A stretch of 64,000 nt of DNA from Vibrio atlanticus. Its GTDB lineage: Bacteria > Pseudomonadota > Gammaproteobacteria > Enterobacterales > Vibrionaceae. The number at the start of each line of letters is the position of its first letter. Within the stretch, counting starts at the first letter, position 1. The notes under the pieces were generated by a model. The model did not search any database. It saw nothing but the letters and a program-made list of their open reading frames with translations, and was not told the DNA's origin. Where the stretch lies: assembly GCF_024347315.1 (NCBI RefSeq), contig NZ_AP025460.1, forward strand, positions 2,790,001-2,854,000, in the 5' to 3' direction. Position numbers and translations under genes: made by a program. Positions 56,810 through 64,000 of the stretch are shown piece after piece.

Positions 56810-57727
56810 TTATTTATTCCCCTCACGGACGATACTCACAAATAGCTCTTCTAGGCGGTTTGCTTTGTTACGCATAGAGAGAACTTTTACCTGCTGCTCA
56901 CTCAATTGATCAAAGATGGTATTCAAACCTAGATTCTTGTCGATTTCGATTTCTAGCGAGCCATTAACCATCACTTGGCTATTCACACCTTCAAGTTTAG
57001 GTTCAGTCGCACCCTCTTCAAGATCAAGAATAAAGGTCTCGGCACTCAACTTACCCAACAGCGACTTCATTGTGGTGTTCTCAATCAACTCACCACGATT
57101 GATGATACCAATGTTACGACACAGCATTTCCGCTTCTTCTAGATAGTGCGTAGTTAAAATAATGGTGATGCCCTGCTTCTCGTTGATCTCCTTGAGGAAT
57201 TCCCACATTGAACGACGCAATTCAATATCAACACCCGCCGTTGGTTCATCAAGAATTAACAAATGAGGCTCATGCATCAGTGCACGCGCGATCATCAAAC
57301 GACGCTTCATACCACCAGATAAGTTACGCGCACGTTCGCCACGCTTTTCCCACAAATCGAGCTGAGATAAGTACTTTTTAGCGCGTTCTTTAGCAAGAGC
57401 TTTCGGTACACCGTAGTAACCGGCTTGTTGTAGCACGATCTGCTCAACCGTTTCGAACGGGTTAAAGTTAAACTCTTGCGGGACTAAACCTAAGTTCAAC
57501 TTCGCTAACTCCAGATCGGTATCAATGTCGTAGCCGAACACTTTCACCTTGCCTGACGTTTTATTAACCAGTGAAGAAATAACACCAATGGTGGTGGATT
57601 TACCCGCACCATTTGGGCCAAGTAGTGCGTAAAAGTCGCCTTTTTCTACTTGTAAACTCACGCCCTTAAGAGCCTCAAAGCCCCCTGCATAAGTTTTTCT
57701 TAGTTGCTCAATTTCTAATGCATACAT
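56810..57727 (-). CDS. yadG: ABC-2 type exporter ATPase (YadG-like)
   Basis: This 305-aa ABC ATPase has Walker A GPNGAGKST near residue 37, signature LSGGMKRRL near 137, Walker B LLILDEPTAGVD near 157 and H-loop TTHYLEEAE. The C-terminal ~75 residues are the extension typical of the DrrA/CcmA-like export group. It partners the adjoining permease; together they form a half-size exporter of unknown substrate. The start MYALEIEQLRKTY is conserved. Nothing resembling a periplasmic adaptor lies nearby. Confidence 0.9.
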   Translation of the reverse strand: MYALEIEQLRKTYAGGFEALKGVSLQVEKGDFYALLGPNGAGKSTTIGVISSLVNKTSGKVKVFGYDIDTDLELAKLNLGLVPQEFNFNPFETVEQIVLQQAGYYGVPKALAKERAKKYLSQLDLWEKRGERARNLSGGMKRRLMIARALMHEPHLLILDEPTAGVDIELRRSMWEFLKEINEKQGITIILTTHYLEEAEMLCRNIGIINRGELIENTTMKSLLGKLSAETFILDLEEGATEPKLEGVNSQVMVNGSLEIEIDKNLGLNTIFDQLSEQQVKVLSMRNKANRLEELFVSIVREGNK

Positions 57728-58049
57728 AGAGGTAGACTGCCATTTGCTATAGATAAGATGTTGATGACCGAATTTGAGGAAGAGAGTAATGCTTAAAACG
57801 AGCTAGCAGAAAACTAACTCAAACTTGTTTACTCAGCCATTTTGCAAACAAGTTTATCGTTGATTGACGATTAATACAAATACCGAGTGAGGCTTTATTT
57901 CGAAAGCGAACAAGAATATTAGGTAGGTAAAGAGCAATTCAGTGTTCAGTAAACATAAAAAATGCCGCGAAGTTATTCACTTAGCGGCACTCATTATTAA
58001 TATGGAATCGAGCACTAATGACTCATTCATCTAAACCTATAACAGAAGG
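57728..58049. other. Spacer between yadG and the SulP gene
   Basis: This 322-bp spacer has no convincing gene. It contains the SulP-gene terminator on its left-reading strand (57953-57989) and the presumed yadGH promoter, which I could not place. Confidence 0.6.
57953..57989 (-). terminator. Terminator of the SulP transporter gene
   Basis: TGCCGC and GCGGCA arms with an inner AAGT/ACTT pairing have a minus-strand tail of T6. It lies about 60 nt past the stop. Confidence 0.85.
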
Positions 58050-59723
58050 TTAAACTGTCTCAAATTGATGTTCATCTCTGTCGACGTAGCTTGTTGCTGC
58101 CGTCAGGGCTTCATATCTGAATCGATAGGTGTTGGATTCAGGTACAAGATCAATCACGTGGAATTTTTCTAATTGCTGACGAGTATTCTCATTAGGACAC
58201 AATAAGTACACCTCACACTGCCCATCTAGGGCATCTTTAATCGCATTTTCTAGCGCTAAGCCAACGGTAACATCAATCATAGGCACATCAGTTAGATCTA
58301 AGATCATCGCTTCATAATCAGAAATGCTCGAGTGTTGACGTGAAATCGCTTTTGAAACACTGAATATCATCGGCCCAGAAAGGTAGAAGAACAGCACTTT
58401 ACCATTGGCACTATCCAGTAACTGACGTTCACTGTCAGTCAATGGGATATCGTCTTCATCATCGCCATCACTGATCGCCTTAACTTGTCTAGCTTGCTCT
58501 CGACTCAGCCTTTCAATGATCAGAATGTTTGAGATAAAAACGCCCAGCCCGACCGCAATAATTAGATCAACGAATACGGTTAATAACATCACACCGTACA
58601 TGACACCCATGCCGGCATAACTCACCTTGTGTGCGCGCTGAATAAAACTCCAATCAAGGATGTTGAAACCGACATACATCGCGATACCAGCCAACACCGC
58701 CATAGGAATGGGCTCTGTTAAGCCTCCCGCAACCAATACCACTAGCGCAAGCACCAAAGCACGAATAACACCAGAAAGCGGAGAACGAGCCCCTACCTGA
58801 ATGTTGGTCACGGTGCCCATGGTTGCGCCCGCACCGGGTAGCGCACCAAACAGACCAGAAATCATATTCGCAATGCCTTGGCCACGAAGTTCTTTGTCTG
58901 AATCATGCTCTTTACGAGTCAATGAATCTCCGATAACTGCAGTCAAAAGCGTATCAATACAACCAAGAGTACCTAGCACCAAAGCATCGATAACCATTGT
59001 GGTGAATTGCTCAGAGCTGATAGTCGGAATAACAAGAGAAGGTAAGCCTGCGGGAATTTCACCAATACGGCGAATAGAATCGGTATCAAAGATAATAACG
59101 GATAAGAGCGTTACAGCCACTAAAGCGACCAATTGAGCGGGCACATACTTACGATATTTAGCTGGAAAACCGAAAAGGATACCAAGCGTTAATACCCCTA
59201 AAAACAGCTCGCTGACTTTCAGATTAGCTAGCGTATCAGGAAGTGCCGAAAGTGTGCCCATCACTCCGCCAGAAGGGGCTGCGTGCCCTAGCAAAGGAGA
59301 AAGTTGCAGAATGACAAGAATCACGCCGATACCAGACATAAAGCCAGATATCACGCTATATGGCATCAAAGTGACGTACTTTCCTAGCTTTAATGTACCG
59401 AGTAATATCTGAAAAGCACCCGCCATCATTACCACGGTAAAGGTCATTGCCATCCCGGTTTCAGGGTACTTGGCCACCATGCTGGTCATTACTGCCGTCA
59501 TGATCACTGTCATCGGCCCGGTAGGCTCTGATATCAAGCTGCTTGAGCCACCAAACAATGCCGCAAATAGGCCCACCATGATGGCGCCCCAAAGGCCAGC
59601 TTCCGCGCCCGCACCAGAAGCGACACCAAATGCCAACGCTAAAGGCAATGAGATGATGGCTGTAGTTACACCGCCAAACATATCTCCTTTGAGATTGATA
59701 TCCGTAAAACGACTTCCAAACAA
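58050..59723 (-). CDS. SulP family inorganic anion transporter with STAS domain
   Basis: This 557-aa SLC26/SulP transporter has about 12-14 membrane segments to residue ~430 (ISLPLALAFGVASGAG and ISEPTGPMTVIMTAVM mark helices 1 and 3). A cytoplasmic STAS domain follows at ~445-550 (MIDVTVGLALENAI). I propose a TTG start at 59723 (read MFGSRFTDINLKGD), because AGGAAGG lies 6 nt upstream. A codon at 59762 would bury that site. It is divergent from a beta-carbonic anhydrase gene, and SulP-carbonic anhydrase pairs often transport bicarbonate, so bicarbonate is a reasonable but unproved substrate; sulfate is the alternative. Confidence 0.88.
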   Translation of the reverse strand: MFGSRFTDINLKGDMFGGVTTAIISLPLALAFGVASGAGAEAGLWGAIMVGLFAALFGGSSSLISEPTGPMTVIMTAVMTSMVAKYPETGMAMTFTVVMMAGAFQILLGTLKLGKYVTLMPYSVISGFMSGIGVILVILQLSPLLGHAAPSGGVMGTLSALPDTLANLKVSELFLGVLTLGILFGFPAKYRKYVPAQLVALVAVTLLSVIIFDTDSIRRIGEIPAGLPSLVIPTISSEQFTTMVIDALVLGTLGCIDTLLTAVIGDSLTRKEHDSDKELRGQGIANMISGLFGALPGAGATMGTVTNIQVGARSPLSGVIRALVLALVVLVAGGLTEPIPMAVLAGIAMYVGFNILDWSFIQRAHKVSYAGMGVMYGVMLLTVFVDLIIAVGLGVFISNILIIERLSREQARQVKAISDGDDEDDIPLTDSERQLLDSANGKVLFFYLSGPMIFSVSKAISRQHSSISDYEAMILDLTDVPMIDVTVGLALENAIKDALDGQCEVYLLCPNENTRQQLEKFHVIDLVPESNTYRFRYEALTAATSYVDRDEHQFETV

Positions 59724-59967
59724 AACACACCTTCCTGATGATGAAATGACAAACCTTATCACTTTAACAAATGTATCAACGGTTCAGAAAGTGTTAATTT
59801 AATCACACTATTCGTCTCTTATATTCGGATTAAGCCTTTTACGCTAAGTTAATGATTTTAACGACTAGTACACGTCAGATGAGTACTATTTGACACAGTT
59901 TTTACAAGATTGAATTTGTAACATTGTGTATAGTTAGAGTTCTTAATTAAGGGATGTAAGACGCAAA

Positions 59968-60627
59968 ATGCCAGAGATTAAACAGCTTTTTGAAAACAAC
60001 TCTAAATGGTCAGAAGAAATTCGCTCTCAACGACCAGAGTATTTTACAACGCTTGAAGAGGGTCAAAGCCCTGGTTTTCTATGGATAGGCTGCTCAGATA
60101 GCCGCGTTCCGGCCGAGCGTCTCACTGGTTTGTATTCTGGCGAACTGTTTGTTCACCGAAATGTCGCTAATCAAGTAGTTCATACCGACCTAAACTGCTT
60201 ATCAGTAGTGCAATACGCTGTCGATGTACTCAAAGTTAAACACGTTATTGTTTGTGGTCACTACGGCTGTGGCGGTGTTAACGCAGCGATTGATAACCCT
60301 AAACTGGGTCTTATCAACAACTGGCTACTCCACATACGCGATAACTATCTTAAGTACCGTAAGCAAATTGAATCTCTGCCTCGTGAACAATGGGGTGACA
60401 AGTTATGCGAAATTAACGTTGCAGAACAAGTCTACAATCTTGGTAACTCAACCATCATGCAAAGCGCATGGGAACGTGGACAAGATATTGAAATCCACGG
60501 TGTGGTTTATGGTATTGGTAATGGCAAACTGCAAGATCTTGGTGTTCGTTGCTCAAGTAATGACACTTTAGAAAACAGCCATTTAGCGGCGCTTGATAAA
60601 ATCCTATCGTCTCCAATCCTAGGTTAA
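59968..60627 (+). CDS. can: Beta-class carbonic anhydrase
   Basis: This 219-aa zinc enzyme interconverts CO2 and bicarbonate for carboxylation reactions. Zinc ligands are visible as Cys-Ser-Asp-Ser-Arg in [10 protein letters not shown] near residue 42 and HYGCGG near 98-101. The bicarbonate-gating Asp-Arg pair is included. Length and sequence match E. coli Can/YadF. It is divergent from the SulP gene and convergent with hpt, with an A/G-rich tandem repeat and terminator downstream. Confidence 0.95.
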   Translation: MPEIKQLFENNSKWSEEIRSQRPEYFTTLEEGQSPGFLWIGCSDSRVPAERLTGLYSGELFVHRNVANQVVHTDLNCLSVVQYAVDVLKVKHVIVCGHYGCGGVNAAIDNPKLGLINNWLLHIRDNYLKYRKQIESLPREQWGDKLCEINVAEQVYNLGNSTIMQSAWERGQDIEIHGVVYGIGNGKLQDLGVRCSSNDTLENSHLAALDKILSSPILG

Positions 60628-60645
60628 TTCTTAACGTCTAACCAG

Positions 60646-60691
60646 TAGATATAAGAAAGAATAGATATAAGAAAGAATAGATATAAGAAAG
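60646..60691 (+). repeat. 16-bp tandem repeat in the can 3' region
   Basis: TAGATATAAGAAAGAA occurs about 2.9 times in perfect tandem, running directly into the left arm of the can terminator. Confidence 0.9.
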
Positions 60692-60712
60692 GCTCGCGTT
60701 TTGCGAGCCTTT
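60688..60712. terminator. Bidirectional terminator between can and hpt
   Basis: AAAGGCTCGC and GCGAGCCTTT form a 10-bp stem with a 5-nt loop. T-rich on both outgoing sides. Confidence 0.85.
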
Positions 60713-60738
60713 CTTGTTTGTGTTCAACAGAGTCGTTA

Positions 60739-61269
60739 TTACTCTTGAGGTACAACTTTACCGATGTACGGTAGGTGACGATATTTTTGTGCGTAGTCGA
60801 TACCCACACCAACAACGAATTCATCTGGGATTTCAAAACCAATCCACTTTGTGTCTACAATGACTTCACGACGAGAAGGCTTGTCTAATAACGTACAAAT
60901 TTCGATAGATTTAGGACCACGCAGGCTCAGAATTTCTTTTACTTTAGTCAGCGTGTTACCAGTATCGATAATGTCTTCTACAAGTAGAACATCTTTACCT
61001 TGGATGTCATCATCAAGGTCTTTCAAAATACGAACATCACGTGAGCTTTCCATGCCGTTGCCGTAGCTAGAGGCTGTCATGAAATCCACTTGGTGAGTTA
61101 AATCGATAGCACGAGCGAGATCCGCCATAAAGACAAAAGATCCGCGCAATAAGCCAACTAAAACTAGATCTTCGCTACCTTGGTAGTGCTCCGTGATCTG
61201 CTTGCCTAGTTCGTTCACTCGATCCTGAACTTCTTGCTCAGAGATCATGACTTCAACTGTATGCTTCAT
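60739..61269 (-). CDS. hpt: Hypoxanthine phosphoribosyltransferase
   Basis: This 176-aa purine-salvage enzyme makes IMP from hypoxanthine and PRPP. The PRPP-binding signature is [14 protein letters not shown] near residues 96-109. The catalytic flexible loop [12 protein letters not shown] near 72 and the purine-stacking segment near [13 protein letters not shown] are intact. Start [13 protein letters not shown] is conserved. It is divergent from the luxR-type gene with a 337-bp shared promoter region. Confidence 0.95.
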   Translation of the reverse strand: MKHTVEVMISEQEVQDRVNELGKQITEHYQGSEDLVLVGLLRGSFVFMADLARAIDLTHQVDFMTASSYGNGMESSRDVRILKDLDDDIQGKDVLLVEDIIDTGNTLTKVKEILSLRGPKSIEICTLLDKPSRREVIVDTKWIGFEIPDEFVVGVGIDYAQKYRHLPYIGKVVPQE

Positions 61270-61558
61270 ACTGCTCTCATTTTATTTGGTGATTACGACG
61301 AATGTTGACACTTTCGTCAGTTGTGTCGCTCAATTTTGTGCGTAAGTCTAGCACTGCTCAAATACCCACACCACCTTATGGTTCGAATTTACTGTTAGAT
61401 TCTCAATGAAATGTGCATTGGTGCGTTATCCAATACTCGCATCCTTTCACATCAACACTGATCACGCTTTATGTATCAAGTTTGATGTAACTGTCTATAA
61501 AACAAGCACAAGGGATTGACCATTCACATATGCACCATTACACTCATCTTGGCTTAAA

Positions 61559-61575
61559 TAATGATAAAATCATTA
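61559..61575. promoter_or_regulatory. Candidate LuxR/HapR autorepression operator
   Basis: This is a perfect 7-bp inverted repeat around AAA, A/T-rich, resembling the LuxR/HapR consensus (TTATTGAT...ATCAATAA). It lies 31-47 bp upstream of the luxR ATG. Self-repression is known for this family. Confidence 0.5.
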
Positions 61576-61587
61576 ATATAAAAATTC

Positions 61588-61593
61588 GTTGGC
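61588..61593 (+). promoter_or_regulatory. Candidate Qrr small-RNA pairing site in the luxR leader
   Basis: GTTGGC immediately precedes the ribosome site AAGGA. It is complementary to the GCCAAC segment of Vibrio Qrr small RNAs (recalled), which repress luxR/hapR translation at low cell density. Confidence 0.45.
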
Positions 61594-61606
61594 AAGGAAA
61601 AACAAA

Positions 61607-62212
61607 ATGGACTCAATAACGAAGAGACCTAGAACTAGGCTTTCACCCTTAAAAAGAAAACTTCAATTGATGGAAATCGCACTTGAAGTATTCTCTCGCC
61701 GTGGCATAGGCCGCGGTGGACACGCTGACATTGCCGACATCGCTCAGGTGTCAGTAGCAACAGTATTTAACTACTTCCCTACCCGTGAAGATCTGGTTGA
61801 TGAAGTACTTAACCACGTTGTTCGTCAATTCTCGAACTTCCTTTCAGACAACATTGACCTAGATATTCACGCAAAAGAAAATCTACATAATATTGCGACT
61901 GAAATGGTGACGTTAGTGGCTCAAGATAGCAATTGGTTAAATGTATGGTTCGAATGGAGTGCATCAACTCGCGATGAAGTGTGGCCTCTATTTGTAACCA
62001 CTAACCGCACTAACCAGATGTTAGTACAAAACATGTTTAGCAAGGCGATTGAACGCGGCGAAGTCTGTGACGATCACGATCCTAAACATCTAGCAAATCT
62101 ATTCCACGGCATTTGCTACTCGCTATTCATCCAAGCGAAACGTGCTGATACACAAGAAGAGCTTTCGACCTTGACGGATAGCTACTTGAACATGCTGTGC
62201 ATTTATAAGTAG
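61607..62212 (+). CDS. luxR: Quorum-sensing master regulator, LuxR/HapR/OpaR family
   Basis: This 201-aa TetR-type DNA-binding protein controls the high-density programme of Vibrio. The near-invariant N-terminus MDSITKRPRTRLSPLKRK and the helix-turn-helix HADIADIAQVSVATVFNYFPTREDL (split here by position ~40-65) closely match V. harveyi LuxR. So do WFEWSASTRDEVWPLFV and the end LNMLCIYK. The protein stops right after IYK, slightly shorter than LuxR/HapR copies I recall, which carry a few more residues. ATG 61607 is chosen with AAGGA upstream; a TTG at 61589 would place the presumed Qrr site inside the gene. Expected control: Qrr RNAs and autorepression. Confidence 0.95.
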   Translation: MDSITKRPRTRLSPLKRKLQLMEIALEVFSRRGIGRGGHADIADIAQVSVATVFNYFPTREDLVDEVLNHVVRQFSNFLSDNIDLDIHAKENLHNIATEMVTLVAQDSNWLNVWFEWSASTRDEVWPLFVTTNRTNQMLVQNMFSKAIERGEVCDDHDPKHLANLFHGICYSLFIQAKRADTQEELSTLTDSYLNMLCIYK

Positions 62213-62233
62213 ATTCGATCTTCGAACAAAACT

Positions 62234-62265
62234 AAAGGGTTGGCTTTTACGCTAACCCTTTTTTA
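62234..62265 (+). terminator. Terminator of luxR
   Basis: AAAGGGTT-g-GC pairs with GC-t-AACCCTTT around a 6-nt loop and runs into T6, 22 nt after the stop. Confidence 0.85.
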
Positions 62266-62285
62266 TTTCCTCTCACCTAATCAGA

Positions 62286-62468
62286 TTCCCTATTCCTTCC
62301 TTCGTCACTCTAAAGAATGACGGATATAAAGAACCACTACGCTTAACTTCATCGTCACTATAAACGACAGACAAAAAAATTAATCAGACACTAAAGCCTG
62401 AGCTTCCCTATTCCTTCCTTCGTCACTCTAGAGAATGACGGATATAAAGAACCACTACGCTTCACTTC
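62286..62468. repeat. 65-bp direct repeat, two copies 118 bp apart
   Basis: Copies at 62286-62350 and 62404-62468 differ at only two positions. Each holds a small palindromic core, TCGTCAxTCTxxAGAATGACG-like. The second copy continues into a segment with inverted ends TCGTCAT (62467-62473) and ATGACGA (62517-62523). Confidence 0.85.
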
Positions 62469-62545
62469 GTCATCCTCAAGAGCGAGGGACGAGCGAGTTG
62501 GGGATCTCTTACAAGCATGACGACCATCTTTTCTTCAGACATAAA

Positions 62546-62569
62546 AAAACCGCTGACGAATCAGCGGCT
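62546..62569. terminator. Terminator-like hairpin in the luxR-lpd spacer
   Basis: CCGCTGA and TCAGCGG pair around CGAA, with an A-run to the left and TTTT to the right. It may terminate lpd transcription after the palindromic element. Confidence 0.7.
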
Positions 62570-62583
62570 TTTATAATCTAGAT

Positions 62584-62726
62584 ATACTCAAAATAATTGG
62601 AGTTGCAGCTAGGTGACCCTTTCTTTGTTAAGTGACTGAAGTTCAGCCCTATGGGCATAGATTTACTATGTGATTAGGGTGAACTTACGCAGTTAACAAC
62701 GCTGCGGCTTCAAGTATGAAGAGTAT
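62584..62726. repeat. Palindromic (MITE-like) intergenic element abutting lpd
   Basis: The ends are inverted repeats of about 26 bp (19 matches), both starting ATACTC. An inner palindrome pairs AAGTTCAGCCCTA with TAGGGTGAACTT, and CATAG with CTATG. No ORF is inside. The right end touches the lpd stop codon. Confidence 0.75.
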
Positions 62727-64000
62727 TTACTTTTTCTTTTTCACTGCTTTCTTATTTGGAAGGTCAGTGATTGAACCTTCGAATACTTCCGCAGCAAGAC
62801 CAACAGACTCGTGTAGAGTTGGGTGAGCGTGGATAGTCAGTGCGATATCTTCTGCATCACAACCCATTTCGATTGCTAGGCCGATTTCGCCAAGAAGTTC
62901 ACCACCGTTAGTACCAACAACAGCACCACCGATTACGCGATGAGTCTCTTTATCGAAGATCATCTTAGTCATACCGTCAGCACAGTCTGAAGCGATTGCA
63001 CGACCAGAAGCAGCCCAAGGGAAAGTAGCAACTTCGTAGTTCAGGCCTTCCGCTTTCGCTTCTTTCTCAGTCTTACCTACCCAAGCTACTTCTGGCTCAG
63101 TGTACGCAATTGATGGGATTACTTTAGGATCGAAGTAGTGCTTCTTACCAGAGATAACTTCAGCAGCTACGTGACCTTCATGCACACCTTTGTGAGCAAG
63201 CATTGGTTGACCAACAACATCACCGATCGCGTGGATGTGAGGAACGTTAGTACGCATTTGCTTATCAACATTGATGAAACCGCGCTCATCAACTTCGATA
63301 CCTGCTTTTTCAGCGTCGATAAGTGCACCGTTTGGAACACGACCGATAGCAACAAGAACTGCATCGTAGCGCTCAGCTTCTGCTGGTGCTTTCTTGCCTT
63401 CCATTGAAACGTAGATACCGTCTTCTTTCGCTTCAACCGCTGTTACTTTAGTTTCAAGCATTAGCTTGAACTTATCTTTAATGCGCTTAGTGAAGACTTT
63501 TACGATGTCTTTATCCGCAGCAGGGATAACTTGATCGAACATCTCAACAACTTCAACTTTAGAACCTAGAGAGTGGTAAACCGTACCCATCTCAAGACCG
63601 ATGATACCACCGCCCATGATAAGCAGTTTTTCTGGTACTTCGTTTAGTTCTAGTGCATCCGTAGAGTCCCAAATACGTGGATCTTCATGTGGGATGAACG
63701 GAAGTTTGATTGGGCGAGAACCCGCAGCAATGATTGCGTTGTCGAAGTTAACTGTCGTTGCTTCGCCTTCGCCTTCAACAAGAATGCTGTTAGGACCAGT
63801 GAACTTACCAAAACCGTTAACAACTGTAACGTTACGCATCTTAGCCATACCGCCAAGACCGCCAGTCAGTTGATCAACTACTTTTTCTTTCCAGATACGG
63901 ATCTTGTTGATGTCCGTCTGTGGCTCGCCGAATACAACGCCGTGCTCTGCCATCGCTTTTGCTTCTTCAATTACTTTAGATACGTGAAGAAGTGCTTTTG
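62727..64000 (-). CDS. lpd: Dihydrolipoyl dehydrogenase (5' end outside window)
   Basis: This is the C-terminal ~424 residues of the E3 flavoprotein shared by pyruvate and 2-oxoglutarate dehydrogenases; it reoxidises dihydrolipoamide with NAD+. The frame is open to the window edge, and the Met at 63953 is internal (preceded by HVSKVIEEAKA). The NAD-binding GGGIIGLEMGTVYHSLG and the FAD segment HAIGDVVGQPMLAHKG are present. The catalytic HxxxxE, in HAHPTLHESV, is near the C-terminus. The redox disulfide lies outside the window. It should be the last gene of the pdhR-aceEF-lpd operon. Confidence 0.95.
   Translation of the reverse strand, partial: KALLHVSKVIEEAKAMAEHGVVFGEPQTDINKIRIWKEKVVDQLTGGLGGMAKMRNVTVVNGFGKFTGPNSILVEGEGEATTVNFDNAIIAAGSRPIKLPFIPHEDPRIWDSTDALELNEVPEKLLIMGGGIIGLEMGTVYHSLGSKVEVVEMFDQVIPAADKDIVKVFTKRIKDKFKLMLETKVTAVEAKEDGIYVSMEGKKAPAEAERYDAVLVAIGRVPNGALIDAEKAGIEVDERGFINVDKQMRTNVPHIHAIGDVVGQPMLAHKGVHEGHVAAEVISGKKHYFDPKVIPSIAYTEPEVAWVGKTEKEAKAEGLNYEVATFPWAASGRAIASDCADGMTKMIFDKETHRVIGGAVVGTNGGELLGEIGLAIEMGCDAEDIALTIHAHPTLHESVGLAAEVFEGSITDLPNKKAVKKKK

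Larger units (their letters stand above)
61270..61606. other. hpt-luxR intergenic promoter region and luxR leader
   Basis: The 337-bp divergent spacer holds no gene. The right end contains the palindrome TAATGAT-AAA-ATCATTA at 61559-61575 and the leader element GTTGGC at 61588-61593, followed by AAGGA and the luxR ATG. I could not assign -35/-10 boxes with confidence. Confidence 0.6.
62213..62726. other. Repeat-rich luxR-lpd spacer
   Basis: The 514-bp spacer has no credible gene. It contains, in order: the luxR terminator, a 65-bp direct repeat (two copies), an inverted-end segment at 62467-62523, a terminator hairpin at 62546-62569, and a palindromic element at 62584-62726. Confidence 0.8.

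Noticed and set aside
61475-61486. ATCAA-GT-TTGAT palindrome upstream of luxR
   Set aside because: The half-sites are in the wrong order for the LuxR consensus and the match is short.

Overview
The window is a piece of the main chromosome of a Vibrio species, probably close to the Splendidus clade (the genus is firm, the clade is a guess). The evidence is gene order and protein content: ompU-dacB-tyrS-mepM, a complete chitin-oligosaccharide locus behind the sensor ChiS, glnK-amtB, acnB, dksA-gluQ-pcnB-folK-panBC, hpt, and a LuxR/HapR/OpaR-type quorum-sensing master regulator beside lpd. Nearly all of it reads as ordinary core genome. I found no tRNA, rRNA, CRISPR array, prophage, insertion sequence or integron cassette.

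Layout. 1-4.9 kb: 3' end of the OmpU-type porin, PBP4 (dacB), tyrosyl-tRNA synthetase and an M23 murein endopeptidase. 4.9-9.2 kb: an RND efflux pump (adaptor plus permease, no outer-membrane channel). 9.5-14 kb: erpA, hemL, a previously uncalled 41-aa membrane miniprotein, an AI-2E/PerM family protein and rsmC. 14.2-33 kb: chiS, then a ~700-bp regulatory gap, then a ten-gene operon. The operon encodes a periplasmic chitooligosaccharide-binding protein, an Opp-type ABC importer (two permeases, two ATPases), a GH9 glucosaminidase-like enzyme, an amino-sugar kinase, a GH20 hexosaminidase, a GH94 diacetylchitobiose phosphorylase and a hexosamine-phosphate mutase. 33-37 kb: fbpABC ferric-iron importer with a Fur box. 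37-39.4 kb: glnK-amtB behind a sigma-54 promoter, then yacL. 39.6-49.7 kb: acnB, a patatin/beta-barrel phospholipase, mrcB and hrpB. 49.8-55.9 kb: sfsA, dksA, gluQ, pcnB-folK-panB-panC. 56-62.2 kb: yadGH-like ABC exporter, SulP transporter, beta-carbonic anhydrase, hpt and luxR. 62.2-64 kb: a repeat-rich spacer and the 3' part of lpd.

How the chitin genes work together (family knowledge plus gene order). ChiS is held off by the binding protein CBP and switches on the operon when CBP loads with chitin oligosaccharide. The ABC system imports the disaccharide. GH94 phosphorolysis gives GlcNAc-1-P plus GlcNAc, GH20 hydrolysis gives GlcNAc, the kinase phosphorylates the free sugar, and the mutase converts the 1-phosphate to the 6-phosphate. 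The GH9 enzyme probably handles glucosamine-containing, deacetylated oligosaccharides.

The most interesting sequence lies outside the genes. (1) The chb regulatory region holds a SlmA-like palindrome, a good CRP site, two 16-bp direct repeats exactly 30 bp apart, and a large inverted repeat in the presumed leader. (2) A 14-bp-stem terminator hairpin near glnK also matches the NtrC enhancer consensus, about 70 bp upstream of a near-consensus sigma-54 promoter. (3) The luxR-lpd spacer contains a 65-bp direct repeat and a ~143-bp palindromic element ending exactly at the lpd stop codon. (4) A 41-aa Cys-rich membrane miniprotein lies downstream of hemL. I did not find an obviously new multi-gene system.
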